Shown: positions 17,607-26,953 of the stretch, piece by piece | How positions within the stretch are numbered: position 1 is the stretch's first letter | Layout: every line of letters begins with the position of its first letter | Origin: Sphingobium sufflavum | GTDB taxonomy: Bacteria; Pseudomonadota; Alphaproteobacteria; Sphingomonadales; Sphingomonadaceae | Assembly: GCF_021403115.1 (NCBI RefSeq) | Contig: NZ_JAJSSH010000001.1 | Span: forward strand, 248,001-312,000 | Direction: 5' to 3' | DNA: 64,000 bases | Position numbers and translations under genes: made by a program | Notes under the pieces: model-generated | The model's database searches: none | Seen by the model: only the letters and a program-made list of their open reading frames with translations | What the model was told of the DNA's origin: nothing

Positions 17607-18542
17607 ATGAAAATCCTCGTCCCGGCGGCCCTGCGCGACGCCCTTGCGCCCGGCCTGCCGGACGATGTGACCGCCCTGTGGTGGCATGATCTGGAGGAGG
17701 CGAAGGCGCTGATCCCGGATGTGGACGCCGCATGGCTGGACCTGGGCGGGGTGCGGGCCATCCCCGCCATCGTCGCGCTGGGGGAACGGCTGCAATGGCT
17801 TTCCACCATGGCGGCGGGGATCGAGGCGCTGGACCATGGGCAACTGCGCGCGCGCGGCATCGTCCTGACCAACGGCAGCAGCCTCAATTCCGCGGCGGTG
17901 GCGGATTATGCGCTGCTCGGCCTGCTGGCGGCGGCGAAACGCTATGACGCGGTGGTGCGGCTGACCGACCGGCAGGTCTGGCCGCAAACCTCCCCCGGCA
18001 CCGGCGAACTGGCGGGCAGCCGGGCGCTCATCATCGGCATGGGCCATATCGGGCGGGACATTGCAAAGCGGCTGGCGGCGTTCGACGTGGCGGTGACGGG
18101 CGTGACCCGCTCCGGCCGCGACGGCACGCTGGCGGCGGACCAGTGGCGCGCGACGCTGGGCGACCATGACTGGGTCATCCTGGCCGCCCCCGCGACGCAC
18201 GAGACGCAGGCGCTGATCGGCGCGGCGGAACTGGCCGCGATGAAATCGACCGCATGGCTGGTGAACATCGCGCGCGGCGACCTGATCGACCAGCCGGCGC
18301 TGATCGCGGCGCTGGAGGCGGGGACCATCGGCGGGGCCTTCCTCGACACCGTCACGCCGGAACCCTTGCCGCCGGAGCATCCGCTCTGGCGCGCGCCCAA
18401 CTGCCTGCTGTCCATGCACCTGTCGGGCCGCAGCCAGACCAGTATGCGCGGCGCGGCGGCGGCGCTGTTCCTCAAAAACCTCGCCGCGTGGCGCGCGGGC
18501 ACGCCGATGACCAACCGGGTGGACCTCGACGCGGGCTATTGA
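17607..18542 (+). CDS. D-isomer specific 2-hydroxyacid dehydrogenase
   Basis: 311-residue NAD(P)-dependent oxidoreductase of the phosphoglycerate/glyoxylate reductase family. The dinucleotide motif GMGHIG is at 144-149. The catalytic Arg is in NIARGDLID, the Glu in TPEPLPPEHPLW and the His in SMHLSG. It lies 34 bases after grpE and may be co-transcribed with it. Its exact 2-oxoacid substrate is unknown. It is slightly short, as in the GhrA-like branch. Confidence 0.87.
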   Translation: MKILVPAALRDALAPGLPDDVTALWWHDLEEAKALIPDVDAAWLDLGGVRAIPAIVALGERLQWLSTMAAGIEALDHGQLRARGIVLTNGSSLNSAAVADYALLGLLAAAKRYDAVVRLTDRQVWPQTSPGTGELAGSRALIIGMGHIGRDIAKRLAAFDVAVTGVTRSGRDGTLAADQWRATLGDHDWVILAAPATHETQALIGAAELAAMKSTAWLVNIARGDLIDQPALIAALEAGTIGGAFLDTVTPEPLPPEHPLWRAPNCLLSMHLSGRSQTSMRGAAAALFLKNLAAWRAGTPMTNRVDLDAGY

Positions 18543-18584
18543 GCCGAGGCTCGCCGTGTCCATCTGGTCCGGTCGGATCGCCCG

Positions 18585-19325
18585 TCAGGGCCGCCGCGCC
18601 GTCGGCTGCGCCCGGAGCGGCTCCGTCTCCAGCCACGCCCCCACCAGCCGGTTCCAGAGCGCATAGCCGCGATCGTTCATATGCAGCCCGTCGCTGCGGA
18701 ACAGCGAGGCGTCGGGCAATCCGTCGCCCGCCAGCAAGACCGACCCCACGTCCAGATAGGCGAACCCCGCCGCCCGCGCCCGTCCGCTCACGATGCGGTT
18801 GATCGCGGTCATGCCGGGCCAGAGCGTCCAGCGGATCGGGCTGGGCTTGAGCGACAGCAGCGCGATCCGCGCGCGGGGATAGTCCGCGCGCAGCTTGCCG
18901 ATCAGGGTCAGGATATTGCGGGCGATCGCGTCCGGCTTCGCCCCGGCGGCCAGATCATTCTCACCCGCATAGACCACCACGGCGTGGGGCGTGGCGCGCG
19001 GGCGCAGGCGGGGATAATAATGCAAGATGTCCGGCGTCGTCGCCCCGCCAAAGCCGCGGTTGACGGTGGGGCGGCCGGGAAAGCCGCTGCGGATGTTCCA
19101 CAGCCGGATGCTGGAGCTGCCGAGGAACAGGACGGCGTCGCGCACCGCCGGTCCCGCCTCGTCCGCCCGCGCGAAATCCTCGATTTCCGTGGAGAAGGGG
19201 AAGCTGGGGTCCGGCTTGGGCGCGGGGGTCGGTTGTGCGGACAGCGCCGTCGCGCAGAGGATGGCTGCCCAGAGGATGCCCCCCCAGAGAATGATGGCCC
19301 GGAGGATCAAGGTCGGGAAGATCAT
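18585..19325 (-). CDS. exported SGNH/GDSL-family esterase
   Basis: 246-residue SGNH hydrolase. A signal sequence of about 30 residues (MIFPTLILRAIILWGG..., cut after LSAQ) leads into the block I motif FLGSSSIRLW, in which the GDSL Asp is replaced by Ser. VNRGFGG (block II), GENDL (block III) and the SDGLHMND Asp/His pair (block V) follow. Start at the ATG giving a good signal peptide; the frame stays open far upstream through low-complexity sequence, which I do not consider coding. Confidence 0.83.
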   Translation of the reverse strand: MIFPTLILRAIILWGGILWAAILCATALSAQPTPAPKPDPSFPFSTEIEDFARADEAGPAVRDAVLFLGSSSIRLWNIRSGFPGRPTVNRGFGGATTPDILHYYPRLRPRATPHAVVVYAGENDLAAGAKPDAIARNILTLIGKLRADYPRARIALLSLKPSPIRWTLWPGMTAINRIVSGRARAAGFAYLDVGSVLLAGDGLPDASLFRSDGLHMNDRGYALWNRLVGAWLETEPLRAQPTARRP

Positions 19326-19813
19326 GACCGGGTGGGCGCGCCGTGCCGATGCACTCCCGCACCGCCATTGGACCGGACCGGCCCGTTGCCCATGGGCGAG
19401 TTTGAGGGCGAGGCTATGGGCGATCCTCCGGGCAAGGTTGGAACCGGGCTTCTGGGCGAGGCCTGGGCCATGGGCGAGGCTGGGGCGGGGCCTTTGGGCA
19501 AGGCCGGGGTTATGGGCGGCGCTGGAGCCATGCCTCTGGACGAGCCTATCGACAAGGCCGTGGCCATGGACGACGCCGGAACCAAGGCCATGGACAGAGC
19601 CGGGATTCATCGCTGCCATCCCTGCCTCCCGCCGTGCATCCATCGCCTCTGCTCCCATGGTCCTGGCGCCGGACGGACGCCGGATCCGCGCCGACGGTTC
19701 CCCGACACCGCCCGTTTCCCAACGGTTTCCGTCAAACCTTCGACCCGTCCCGTCATCGCCCCGATACCATATGAACCGCGCCGATGGCCCGTCCATCCCG
19801 CACCCCCGCGCAC
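19326..19813. repeat. non-coding gap with degenerate GGGCGAGGCTTGGGC-like repeats
   Basis: The gap between the ssb terminator and the SGNH gene holds no convincing gene. From about 19380 to 19600 it is a low-complexity series of loosely repeated units of roughly 12-30 bases around TGGGCGAGGC / CATGGGC / GGGCAAGGC. These give repeated LAHGPGLAQ-like words if read on the minus strand. It could be an expanded intergenic repeat or an eroded coding end. The rest shows nothing. Confidence 0.5.
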
Positions 19814-19839
19814 AAAAAAGGCGCCCGTTGCCGGACGCC
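19814..19839 (-). terminator. rho-independent terminator after ssb
   Basis: On the minus strand GGCGTCCG-GCAA-CGGGCGCC forms an 8-bp stem (one G-T pair) with a 4-base loop, followed at once by six T. It starts 32 bases after the ssb stop codon. Confidence 0.85.
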
Positions 19840-19870
19840 CTCCTGTGCGTGTCGCCATCGACCGTTTCGA

Positions 19871-20470
19871 TCAGAACGGCACGTCGTCGTTCAGGTCGTC
19901 GTCGAAGGCCGGGGGCGGGCTGGACCGGCCAGCGCCCGACGAGCGGCTCCCGCCGCCGCTGCCGCCACCGCCAAAGCCGCCACCGCTGCTCCCGCCGCCA
20001 TAGCCACCGCCGCTGCTGCCGCCAAAGTCATTGCCATAATCGCCGCCGCCCGACGCACCCCAGTCGCCGCCGCCGGAGGAGGAGCGACCGCCGCCCCCGC
20101 CGCCGCCCTGCGCGCCGCCCGGTCCGTCCAGCATCACCAGCTTGGCGTCGAATCCCTGCAACACGACCTCGGTCGAATAGCGGTCCTGCCCCTGCGCATC
20201 CTGCCATTTGCGGGTCTGGAGCTTGCCCTCGATATAGATTTTCGATCCCTTGCGCAGGAACCGCTCGACCACGCCGACCAGCCCTTCGGAAAAGACGGCG
20301 ACGGTGTGCCACTCGGTCTTTTCCTTGCGGTCGCCGCTGTTGCGGTCCTTCCACTGCTCCGACGTGGCGATGCGCAGGTTCGCCACCTTGCCGCCATTCT
20401 GGAAGCTGCGCACTTCGGGGTCAGCGCCCAGATTGCCGACCAGAATGACCTTGTTGACGCTGCCTGACAT
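19871..20470 (-). CDS. ssb: single-stranded DNA-binding protein
   Basis: 199-residue SSB. The N-terminal OB fold ([18 protein letters not shown] to about residue 110) is followed by a long Gly/Ser-rich linker. It ends in the acidic tip [10 protein letters not shown] that recruits replication and repair proteins. A GGAGAAGAGC ribosome site is next to the ATG. Monocistronic, with its own terminator. Confidence 0.97.
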   Translation of the reverse strand: MSGSVNKVILVGNLGADPEVRSFQNGGKVANLRIATSEQWKDRNSGDRKEKTEWHTVAVFSEGLVGVVERFLRKGSKIYIEGKLQTRKWQDAQGQDRYSTEVVLQGFDAKLVMLDGPGGAQGGGGGGGRSSSGGGDWGASGGGDYGNDFGGSSGGGYGGGSSGGGFGGGGSGGGSRSSGAGRSSPPPAFDDDLNDDVPF

Positions 20471-20608
20471 GCTCTTCTCCGCGCGTGAATCCCGATGCCG
20501 TCACCGCCGCGGGTGACGAATATGTCCGTCGCTTACAGGGTCATCGGCCATGCCGTCTACGCCATAGGCGTAAAAAACTGGGGATGGATTCGCCCGCGAC
20601 CGGCCTCG

Positions 20609-22471
20609 CTACAGGCCCAGAGCGGTCGCCGTCCAGAATGTCGCCCCCGCCGCGATATAGGCGGTGACGGTCAGGTAGACGATCATGAACGTCGGCCATT
20701 TCCACCCGTTCGTCTCCCGCCGGGTGACGGCGATGGTGGAGATGCACTGCGGCGCGAACACGAACCACGCCAGAAAGGCCAGCGCCGTCGGCAGCGACCA
20801 GCGCCCGGACAATCGGTCGCTCAGGCTCTGCTCCACCTTCGCCTCGTCCCCGCCCGCATCCTCGATGGAATAGGCGGTGGCCAGCGCCGCCACCGCCACC
20901 TCCCGCGCCGCGATGGCGGGGATCAGGGCGATCGCGATCTCGTCGTTGAAGCCGATGGGTTCCAGCACTGGCTCGATCAGGCCCGCAATGCGCCCGGCGG
21001 CGCTATATTTGATCGGGGAATAGCCGCTGCCTTCCGGCGGCTTGGGATAGCTCAGCAGCACCCACAGGATGACCGTGGTGACAAAGATGATCGAGCCGGC
21101 CCGCTTCAGGAAGATGACCGCGCGCTGCCACAGGCCCAGCGCGATGTCGCGCACGAAGGGCATCTGGTACTTGGGCAATTCCATCAGGAATCCGCCGCCG
21201 CCGCCCTTGGTCACGCTGCGCCGCAGGGCCAGCGCGGCGACGAACGCGCCGACGATGCCCGCGACATAGAGGAGGAACAGCACCAGCCCCTGCAACCCGA
21301 TGCCCCATCCCACCGTGCGCGCCGGGATGAACGCCCCGATGATGAGCGTGTAGACGGGCAGGCGCGCCGAACAGGTCATCAGCGGCGCGATCAGGATGGT
21401 GGTCAGCCGGTCCTTGGGGTCCGCGATGGTCCGCGTCGCCATGATGCCGGGCACCGCGCAGGCAAAGCTGGACAGCAGGGGGATGAACGCCCGGCCCGAC
21501 AGGCCGACGCGCGCCATGATGCCGTCCATCAGGAAGGCGGCGCGGGTCATGTACCCCGTGCCCTCCAGCATCAGGATGAAGAAGAACAGGATCAGGATCT
21601 GCGGCAGGAAGACGATCACCGCCCCCACGCCCGCGATGATGCCCTGCACCAGAAAGTCGCGCAGCACGCTGTCGGGCAGGGCGGCCGCCACGCCATCCTC
21701 CACCGCGGCCAGCGCGCCCTCGACCAGGGCCAGTGGCACCTCCGACCAGCTAAACACCGCCTGGAACATGACGAACAACAGGCCCAGCAGCAGGGCGAGG
21801 CCCAGCACGGGATGCAGCGCCACCTTGTCGATCGCGCCGGTCAGGCGGCGCGACGGGCTTTCGGAGACGATGGCGCGGCGCGCGATCCGCTGCGCCTCGC
21901 GCTGGAGCGCGGCGAAATCCTGCTCCTGTGGGCGGGCGCGGATCGGCACGGCGGCGCTGGGCAGCAACCGGGACACTTCGGCGCGCAGATGGTCGAGGCC
22001 GCGCTTGCGCACCGCCACGGTCGGGACCACCGGCACGCCCAGATCGGCGGCCAGCCGCACGGCGTCCAGTTCCAGCCCGTCGCGGGTGGCCAGGTCGACC
22101 ATGTTGAGCGCGACCACCGTGGGCAGGCCCAGCGCGATCAGCTCCAGCGCGAACCGCAGGTGATTGTCGAGGTTGGCGGCATCCACCACGATGACCAGCG
22201 CATCGGGCAGGCGCTCGCCCGGCTGACGGCCGAGGATGACGTTGCGCGTCACCTCCTCGTCCGGGCTGTTGGGGGCGAGGCTGTAGGTACCGGGCAGGTC
22301 GACGATGTCGATGACCTGCCCGTCGTCCAGCGGCAGGCGACCCATCTTTCGCTCGACGGTGACGCCGGGATAATTGCCCAGTTTCTGGCGGGCGCCGGTC
22401 AGCGCGTTGAACAGCGCGCTCTTGCCGGCGTTGGGATTGCCGACGAGCGCGACCAAAGACGATATGCTCAT
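20609..22471 (-). CDS. feoB: ferrous iron transporter B
   Basis: 620-residue inner-membrane Fe(II) transporter. The N-terminal G domain has the P-loop GNPNAGKS (11-18), DLPGTYSL and NMVD motifs. Two Gate-type repeats and 8 or more membrane helices follow, with the conserved PC-like segment FIPLLSSFACAVPGIMATRT and MTCSARLPVY. The start overlaps the feoA stop (ATGA), so FeoA and FeoB are coupled. Length is at the short end for the family, without a large C-terminal FeoC-like part. Confidence 0.96.
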   Translation of the reverse strand: MSISSLVALVGNPNAGKSALFNALTGARQKLGNYPGVTVERKMGRLPLDDGQVIDIVDLPGTYSLAPNSPDEEVTRNVILGRQPGERLPDALVIVVDAANLDNHLRFALELIALGLPTVVALNMVDLATRDGLELDAVRLAADLGVPVVPTVAVRKRGLDHLRAEVSRLLPSAAVPIRARPQEQDFAALQREAQRIARRAIVSESPSRRLTGAIDKVALHPVLGLALLLGLLFVMFQAVFSWSEVPLALVEGALAAVEDGVAAALPDSVLRDFLVQGIIAGVGAVIVFLPQILILFFFILMLEGTGYMTRAAFLMDGIMARVGLSGRAFIPLLSSFACAVPGIMATRTIADPKDRLTTILIAPLMTCSARLPVYTLIIGAFIPARTVGWGIGLQGLVLFLLYVAGIVGAFVAALALRRSVTKGGGGGFLMELPKYQMPFVRDIALGLWQRAVIFLKRAGSIIFVTTVILWVLLSYPKPPEGSGYSPIKYSAAGRIAGLIEPVLEPIGFNDEIAIALIPAIAAREVAVAALATAYSIEDAGGDEAKVEQSLSDRLSGRWSLPTALAFLAWFVFAPQCISTIAVTRRETNGWKWPTFMIVYLTVTAYIAAGATFWTATALGL

Positions 22472-22794
22472 GCGGTCAGCGCGCTGTCCGGGGAGGGAGC
22501 CTGAGAAGAGGCCTGAACGGAGGTTCCCCGCACGGCGGACGCGGCGGCTTCCGTCGACACTTCGATGGCGCTGGCGTGGCCCGCGCGCATGGCGATGGTC
22601 ATGCGGCCCACGCGGGCCGCGACGGCCCCGCCGCCGAACAGGCCGCCCCGGTGCAGCAATTCGATGCTCGCCCCCTCGCAGACGCCGAATTCGCGAAGCC
22701 TCTGCCCTTCCGACGGCGACATGCGCGTCCAGTCGATCCGGTCGACATAGGCCGGACGCCCCTGGGGCAATTTATCCAGACGCAACGCGCACAT
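22468..22794 (-). CDS. feoA: ferrous iron transport protein A
   Basis: 108-residue SH3-like FeoA partner of FeoB. The signature LREFGVCEGASIELLHRGGLFGG and a following AARVGRMTIAMRAGHASAIEV are clear; the C-terminal ~25 residues are an extra tail. The start is uncertain. The ATG at 22794 directly abuts GGAAGG, which is too close for a good ribosome site, so a TTG at 22785 (8 bases after AGGA) or a TTG at 22806 could be used. Confidence 0.88.
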   Translation of the reverse strand: MCALRLDKLPQGRPAYVDRIDWTRMSPSEGQRLREFGVCEGASIELLHRGGLFGGGAVAARVGRMTIAMRAGHASAIEVSTEAAASAVRGTSVQASSQAPSPDSALTA

Positions 22795-22804
22795 CCTTCC
22801 ACAC

Positions 22805-22829
22805 AATGATTCTGCGATTGATTATCACT
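22805..22829 (-). promoter_or_regulatory. possible Fur-type operator before feoAB
   Basis: On the minus strand AGTGATAATCAATCGCAGAA is followed by TCATT. This resembles a degenerate Fur box, with a GATAAT-type half and an ATCATT-type half, just before feoA. Iron control of feoAB is well known in other bacteria. The match here is by eye and imperfect. Confidence 0.4.
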
Positions 22830-23086
22830 AGTGCAGAGAGGGGCGGGGTTCAAGCTGCGGCTTGCCCCGGTTTGGGGAGGGCATGGCAGCCTGCCGCCCG
22901 CCAGATGGTATCGACATGCGGACGATGCCGTGCCGAATATGCCCGTTTGCGGAGATCCCTGAAGCGAGGCAGGGGGCCGGTTCAACGAAGCGCGCTCAAC
23001 CTATATGCCTATAGGCGCACCGAAAGCCCGGACAACCTCCATGGCAGGCCGTCAGGGCCGAATGTCGGGACCGCTACCCCGCAGGT

Positions 23087-23740
23087 TCAGGCGCGATAGC
23101 GCAGCCGTCCCAGAAACCGCGCCGGGCTGAAATGCATGTCGGTGTCGGGGCGTAGCCGCGCCTTGGCCTTCTCGAACCGGGCGATCCCCGCCAGCCGCCG
23201 GTCGAGGAAGGCCAGCGTGTCCACCCATTCCTCGCTCTCGTCATTGACGAAATGGATCAGCGTGGCGGCATAGATGGCGCCCAGCGTGGTGCGCTTGCTA
23301 TAATGGTTGAGGTCGGTGGCGACATCGCCCGCCGCGCGCCACATGATGTCCGCCGCGCGCCAGCCCAGCCGGGCGGCATGGGGCAGGTTCTGCGGCATGG
23401 CCAGCACCGCCTGCGCCCGGCGCAACGCCTCGCGGTGGGGGGCGAGGATGGCCAGCCGCCCCGCCACCAGCGCCCGGATGCGCGCGCCGACGCGCAACGG
23501 CTCCAGCGTTTCGGGCGGCAGCGCGGCCAGCATCGCGGCGTCCACGCTGGCGAACCACAGGTCGATCATTGCCAGCGCCCCGCCGTCGAACGCCAGCGCG
23601 ACCACATCCGCATCCGTGCCGGACTGGGCGGCGGTCGCGGCCAGCGCCTTGCCCGACCAGCCGTCAAAGGCCGCATTGTCCGCGACCATGGGGGCGAGGC
23701 GGAGGCGGAGGTCGTCGAGCGTTTCGTCTGCATGGGCCAT
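23087..23740 (-). CDS. COQ9-family ubiquinone biosynthesis protein
   Basis: 217-residue COQ9/TetR-fold protein. Family features are the AFDGWSGKAL segment near residue 23, the AFDGGALAMIDLWF stretch, and the C-terminal DLNHYSKRTTLGAIYAATLI signature with SEEWVDTLAFLDRRL. In eukaryotes COQ9 presents quinone intermediates to COQ7. The bacterial form is restricted mostly to alphaproteobacteria. Start at the MAHADETLD ATG. It stands alone, divergent from the phytase-like gene. Confidence 0.85.
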   Translation of the reverse strand: MAHADETLDDLRLRLAPMVADNAAFDGWSGKALAATAAQSGTDADVVALAFDGGALAMIDLWFASVDAAMLAALPPETLEPLRVGARIRALVAGRLAILAPHREALRRAQAVLAMPQNLPHAARLGWRAADIMWRAAGDVATDLNHYSKRTTLGAIYAATLIHFVNDESEEWVDTLAFLDRRLAGIARFEKAKARLRPDTDMHFSPARFLGRLRYRA

Positions 23741-23974
23741 GCCCCCATCTACGCCGCGCGGGCCGGGATGAAAAGCGCCCACGCATCCTCGGCGTGCCTT
23801 ATGCCTCTGCGTGCGTGCCTCTCTGCGTGCCCGCCCCGTTCCGTGCGGCCCCACCCCTTGCGCGTCCCGCCACCGCGCCCGCCCCATGTCCCCTCTCCAT
23901 GCGTCACCGGGCGGCGGGCCAGCCCTGCCGTCCCCCGCTTTACGCACCCGCGCCGCCGCTGTAGGTCGCACGCC

Positions 23975-25057
23975 ATGGAGCGTATCGCCGCCATCCTGGT
24001 CATTTTCGTGCTCCTCATCAACGGGCGGCATGTGGACACGCGCCACCCCGCCATCGCCGTGCCGATCGTCATCACCGCACAGCCCGTGCCGCTCGACAGC
24101 CATGATCCCGCCCGGCGGACGGTGGGGGCGTTGCGCTATCTGGGGGGCTGGGTGCTGGGCAGCGACCATCCCGGCTTCGGCGGTTTCTCGTCGCTGTACA
24201 GGGCGCCGGACGGCCTGCTCACCCTGCTCAGCGACACGGGGGAGGCGGCGACCTTTCGTCCCGGCACCGGGCGGCGTCCGGGGATATTCCGCCCCCTGCC
24301 CATCTTTGCGGCGGAGGCGCGGGAGCCGAACTGGCGTTGGGACACGGAATCGCTGGCGGTGGACCCGGTGACGGGCCGGCGCTGGGTCGGGTTCGAACTG
24401 ACCCGGCGCATCTGCCGCTATGCGCCGGATTTCACGCGGGTGGAACAATGCCGGCCCCATCCCGAGATCCAGTCCTGGCCGGAGACGACCGGCATGGAAT
24501 CGCTGGTCCGGCTGCCCGATGGCCGTTTCCTGGCGCTGGCGGAGGATGCGCCGGGGCGAGGCGAGGCGCAGGAGGATGGCGCAAAGGACGTGCTGCTCTT
24601 TCCCGCCGACCCGGTGACGCCCGCGGGGCGCCGCGCCGTCCGCCTCTCCTACCGTCCGCCGCCCGGCTATCTGCCGACGGACGCCCTGTGGCTCGGCGGC
24701 GGGCGGATGCTGGTGATGAACCGCCGCGTCACGCCGTTCAGCCTGTTTACCGGCGTGCTGACGCTGGTCGATGTGGGGCGGCCCCATGCGGGGCAGCGGC
24801 TGGAGGGCCGGGTCGTCGCCCGGCTGGAATCGCCGCTGCTCCACGATAATTATGAGGCGATCACCCTGTCATGGGAGCGGGGTGAGCCGGTCCTGTGGGT
24901 CGCGTCGGACGACAATCATCTGCTGTTCCAGCGCACCCTGCTCCTGAAATTCGCCCTGCCGCGCGCATGGGTGGCGGGGGACGGGGAGGAAGCGTCCCGC
25001 CGCCCCGCCCGCCGTCCTGCCCATCCTTCCACAGCGCCTCACATCCCCGGCGAGTAA
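23975..25057 (+). CDS. esterase-like activity of phytase family protein
   Basis: 360-residue protein with an N-terminal hydrophobic anchor or signal (MERIAAILVIFVLLING). The phytase-like/esterase beta-propeller domain follows (PF13449 type): LGGWVLGSDHPGFGGFSSLY, LSDTGEAATF, TESLAVDP, GMESLVRLPDGRFLALAED and NYEAITLSW. Likely exported; enzymatic activity is inferred from the family name only. The last 19 bases overlap the end of the convergent thiamine-diphosphate enzyme gene. Confidence 0.82.
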   Translation: MERIAAILVIFVLLINGRHVDTRHPAIAVPIVITAQPVPLDSHDPARRTVGALRYLGGWVLGSDHPGFGGFSSLYRAPDGLLTLLSDTGEAATFRPGTGRRPGIFRPLPIFAAEAREPNWRWDTESLAVDPVTGRRWVGFELTRRICRYAPDFTRVEQCRPHPEIQSWPETTGMESLVRLPDGRFLALAEDAPGRGEAQEDGAKDVLLFPADPVTPAGRRAVRLSYRPPPGYLPTDALWLGGGRMLVMNRRVTPFSLFTGVLTLVDVGRPHAGQRLEGRVVARLESPLLHDNYEAITLSWERGEPVLWVASDDNHLLFQRTLLLKFALPRAWVAGDGEEASRRPARRPAHPSTAPHIPGE

Positions 25058-26778
25058 TTGCCCCAGGTCGAATATTCCTGATAATTGGGCGCTTCCGTCG
25101 CGTTCGCATCCGGGTCCACCGGCACCTGGATCACCGCCGGGCGGCCGCTGGCGATGGCGCGCTGGATCGCTGGGCCGATCTCGTCATCCCGGTCGACATA
25201 TTCGGCGTAGGCGCCAAAGCCCTCCGCAATCTTGTCGAAGCGCACGCCGGTCGACCAGTGCGCCTCCGTCTCCGGCGATCCCTCACCCAGCATCCGGCGA
25301 TAGACGCCGACTTCCAGACCCCAGCTATAGTCGCAACTGACCACGCAGATCACCGGCAGCTTCTTGCGCACCGCCGTCTCCAGTTCGGAGATGTGGAACA
25401 TAAAGCTGCTGTCGCCGGTCAGCAGGATCACCGGCCGCTGCCCGCCGCTCGCCAGCGCCGCGCCGATGGCATAGGGCAGGCCGGTGCCCAGATGGCCCAG
25501 ATTCTGGTTCCACATCACGTCATGCGGGCGCGCCTGCGTATAGGTCCAGGTGAAGATGGTGATCGACCCGCCGTCGCGCACCATGATGGCATCCTGGGGA
25601 AAGACCTTGGTCGCCTCCACCACCAGCCGCGCGGTGTTGATGAGTTTCTGGCCCTTGGGCGCTTCCGCATCCTGCCGCGCCTTCAGGTCGATCTCCGCCT
25701 GTATCCAGCGGTCGAGGTCGGGGGAGGGCGCGCGCGGCCCCTCCTTCTGCGCCACCGCCGTCAGCGCCTCGATCAGTTGCGGCACCGCGTCGCGCAGGTC
25801 CGCGACCATCGGCACGTCGATCCGCCGGTTGACCCCGAACGCCAGCGGGTCGCGCTCGATATAGATCCATGTGCGGTCCGCATCGCCCTCCGCCCAATGA
25901 TGGGTCAGGCCGAGGTGGATCGGCTCCCCCAGTTCCGTGCCGATGGCCAGCACCAGATCGGACTGTTTCACCGCCTCCACGGCGGAGGGGGAGAAGCCAT
26001 AGGAGAAGGTACGATCCTCGACACCGGGGATGAAGCTGGTGCCGCCGCTGGTCTGCACGATGGGGCAGCCGATCAGCGTCGCCAGCTCACCCACCGGGCC
26101 TTGCGCCCGCGCGGTGTGGACGCCCTGCCCGGCCAGCAGGATGGGGTTTTTCGCCGCGCGGATCAGCGTCACGGCCTTCTCGATATGGGTTGCGGCGGCC
26201 GGGATATGGACCAGCCGATACGCGTCCGGGGGCAGCAGCGGACCCCATTCGGGCGTCTGGTGCAGGACATGGCTGGGAATCTCGACATAGACCGGCCCCG
26301 GCGTGCCGGATTGCGCGACGCGCAGCGCCTCGCGGATGATGTCGTCGGTCCGCTCCGCATATTCGATCACGCCGACATATTTCATCGCCGGTTCGAAATA
26401 TTTGGTCTGGCTGATATATTGGATGCGCCCGCGCTTGACCCGATATTCCTCCGACCGGGCGCGGTTGCCGCCCAGGAAGATGGTGGGGCTGTTCTCCTTC
26501 GCCGCGACGATGGCGGCGGCGGCCAGATTGGCGACGCCCGGACCCATGGTGCCGAAACAGACGCCCGGCTTGCCGGTCATGCGGCCCCAGGCGTCGGCCA
26601 TGAAGCAGCCCGATTGTTCATGATGCGGGGCGACGACCTCCCACCCGCGCCCTTCCGCGGTCACGGCCATATGGACGAAACCCGGATCGGGGATGCCGAA
26701 CAGGGTCTTGATCCCCTCTGCCTCCAGCAGGTGCAGGATGCGCTCGTAAACGGGTACGGCGTAAACGGGTACGGCCAT
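25039..26778 (-). CDS. thiamine-diphosphate-dependent enzyme (acetolactate synthase/decarboxylase superfamily)
   Basis: 579-residue ThDP enzyme with the three-domain order of acetolactate synthase, benzoylformate decarboxylase and oxalyl-CoA decarboxylase. The cofactor-activating Glu is E54 in HHEQSGCFMADAW. The Mg/ThDP motif starts with GDSSFMFHISE near residue 455 and continues to about 486. It is not recognisably the housekeeping IlvB, since no IlvH small subunit is near. The partner gene across the promoter is a SnoaL protein, suggesting a catabolic C-C bond cleaving or forming role. AGAGAGGAC precedes the ATG. Confidence 0.85.
   Translation of the reverse strand: MAVPVYAVPVYERILHLLEAEGIKTLFGIPDPGFVHMAVTAEGRGWEVVAPHHEQSGCFMADAWGRMTGKPGVCFGTMGPGVANLAAAAIVAAKENSPTIFLGGNRARSEEYRVKRGRIQYISQTKYFEPAMKYVGVIEYAERTDDIIREALRVAQSGTPGPVYVEIPSHVLHQTPEWGPLLPPDAYRLVHIPAAATHIEKAVTLIRAAKNPILLAGQGVHTARAQGPVGELATLIGCPIVQTSGGTSFIPGVEDRTFSYGFSPSAVEAVKQSDLVLAIGTELGEPIHLGLTHHWAEGDADRTWIYIERDPLAFGVNRRIDVPMVADLRDAVPQLIEALTAVAQKEGPRAPSPDLDRWIQAEIDLKARQDAEAPKGQKLINTARLVVEATKVFPQDAIMVRDGGSITIFTWTYTQARPHDVMWNQNLGHLGTGLPYAIGAALASGGQRPVILLTGDSSFMFHISELETAVRKKLPVICVVSCDYSWGLEVGVYRRMLGEGSPETEAHWSTGVRFDKIAEGFGAYAEYVDRDDEIGPAIQRAIASGRPAVIQVPVDPDANATEAPNYQEYSTWGNYSPGM
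26746..26775. repeat. 15-bp perfect tandem duplication in the 5' end of the ThDP enzyme gene
   Basis: GTAAACGGGTACGGC occurs twice in direct succession. It lies within the coding region directly after the start codon, so the protein begins MAVPVYAVPVYE, an in-frame duplication of AVPVY. This is probably a recent slippage event. Confidence 0.9.
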
Positions 26779-26859
26779 GATGTCCTCTCTGGTCTGTCTT
26801 TCGGTGGCGTCCCGCTGCTCACGGGCGACCGTGCCGATTTCGGTCCGTTGTACAGGATT

Positions 26860-26877
26860 ATTGCAAACGATTGCAAT
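26860..26877. promoter_or_regulatory. inverted repeat between ThDP enzyme and SnoaL genes
   Basis: ATTGCAA-ACGA-TTGCAAT is a perfect 7-bp inverted repeat with a 4-base spacer, in the 175-base divergent gap. The plus-strand string TTGCAAACGA also occurs before the Rieske gene (14351-14360). A likely operator; the regulator is unknown. Confidence 0.5.
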
Positions 26878-26953
26878 ATGCCCGCCCACCTGTTGCGCCG
26901 CCCCCGATTTCAGGCTTAGGGAGGGGCAAGTCCAGAGGAGCCAGAGAGGATCT

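Noticed and set aside
20495..22504. 669-residue plus-strand frame opposite feoB
   Set aside because: Composition (Asp/Arg/Gln/His-rich, no motif) marks it as the complement of feoB.
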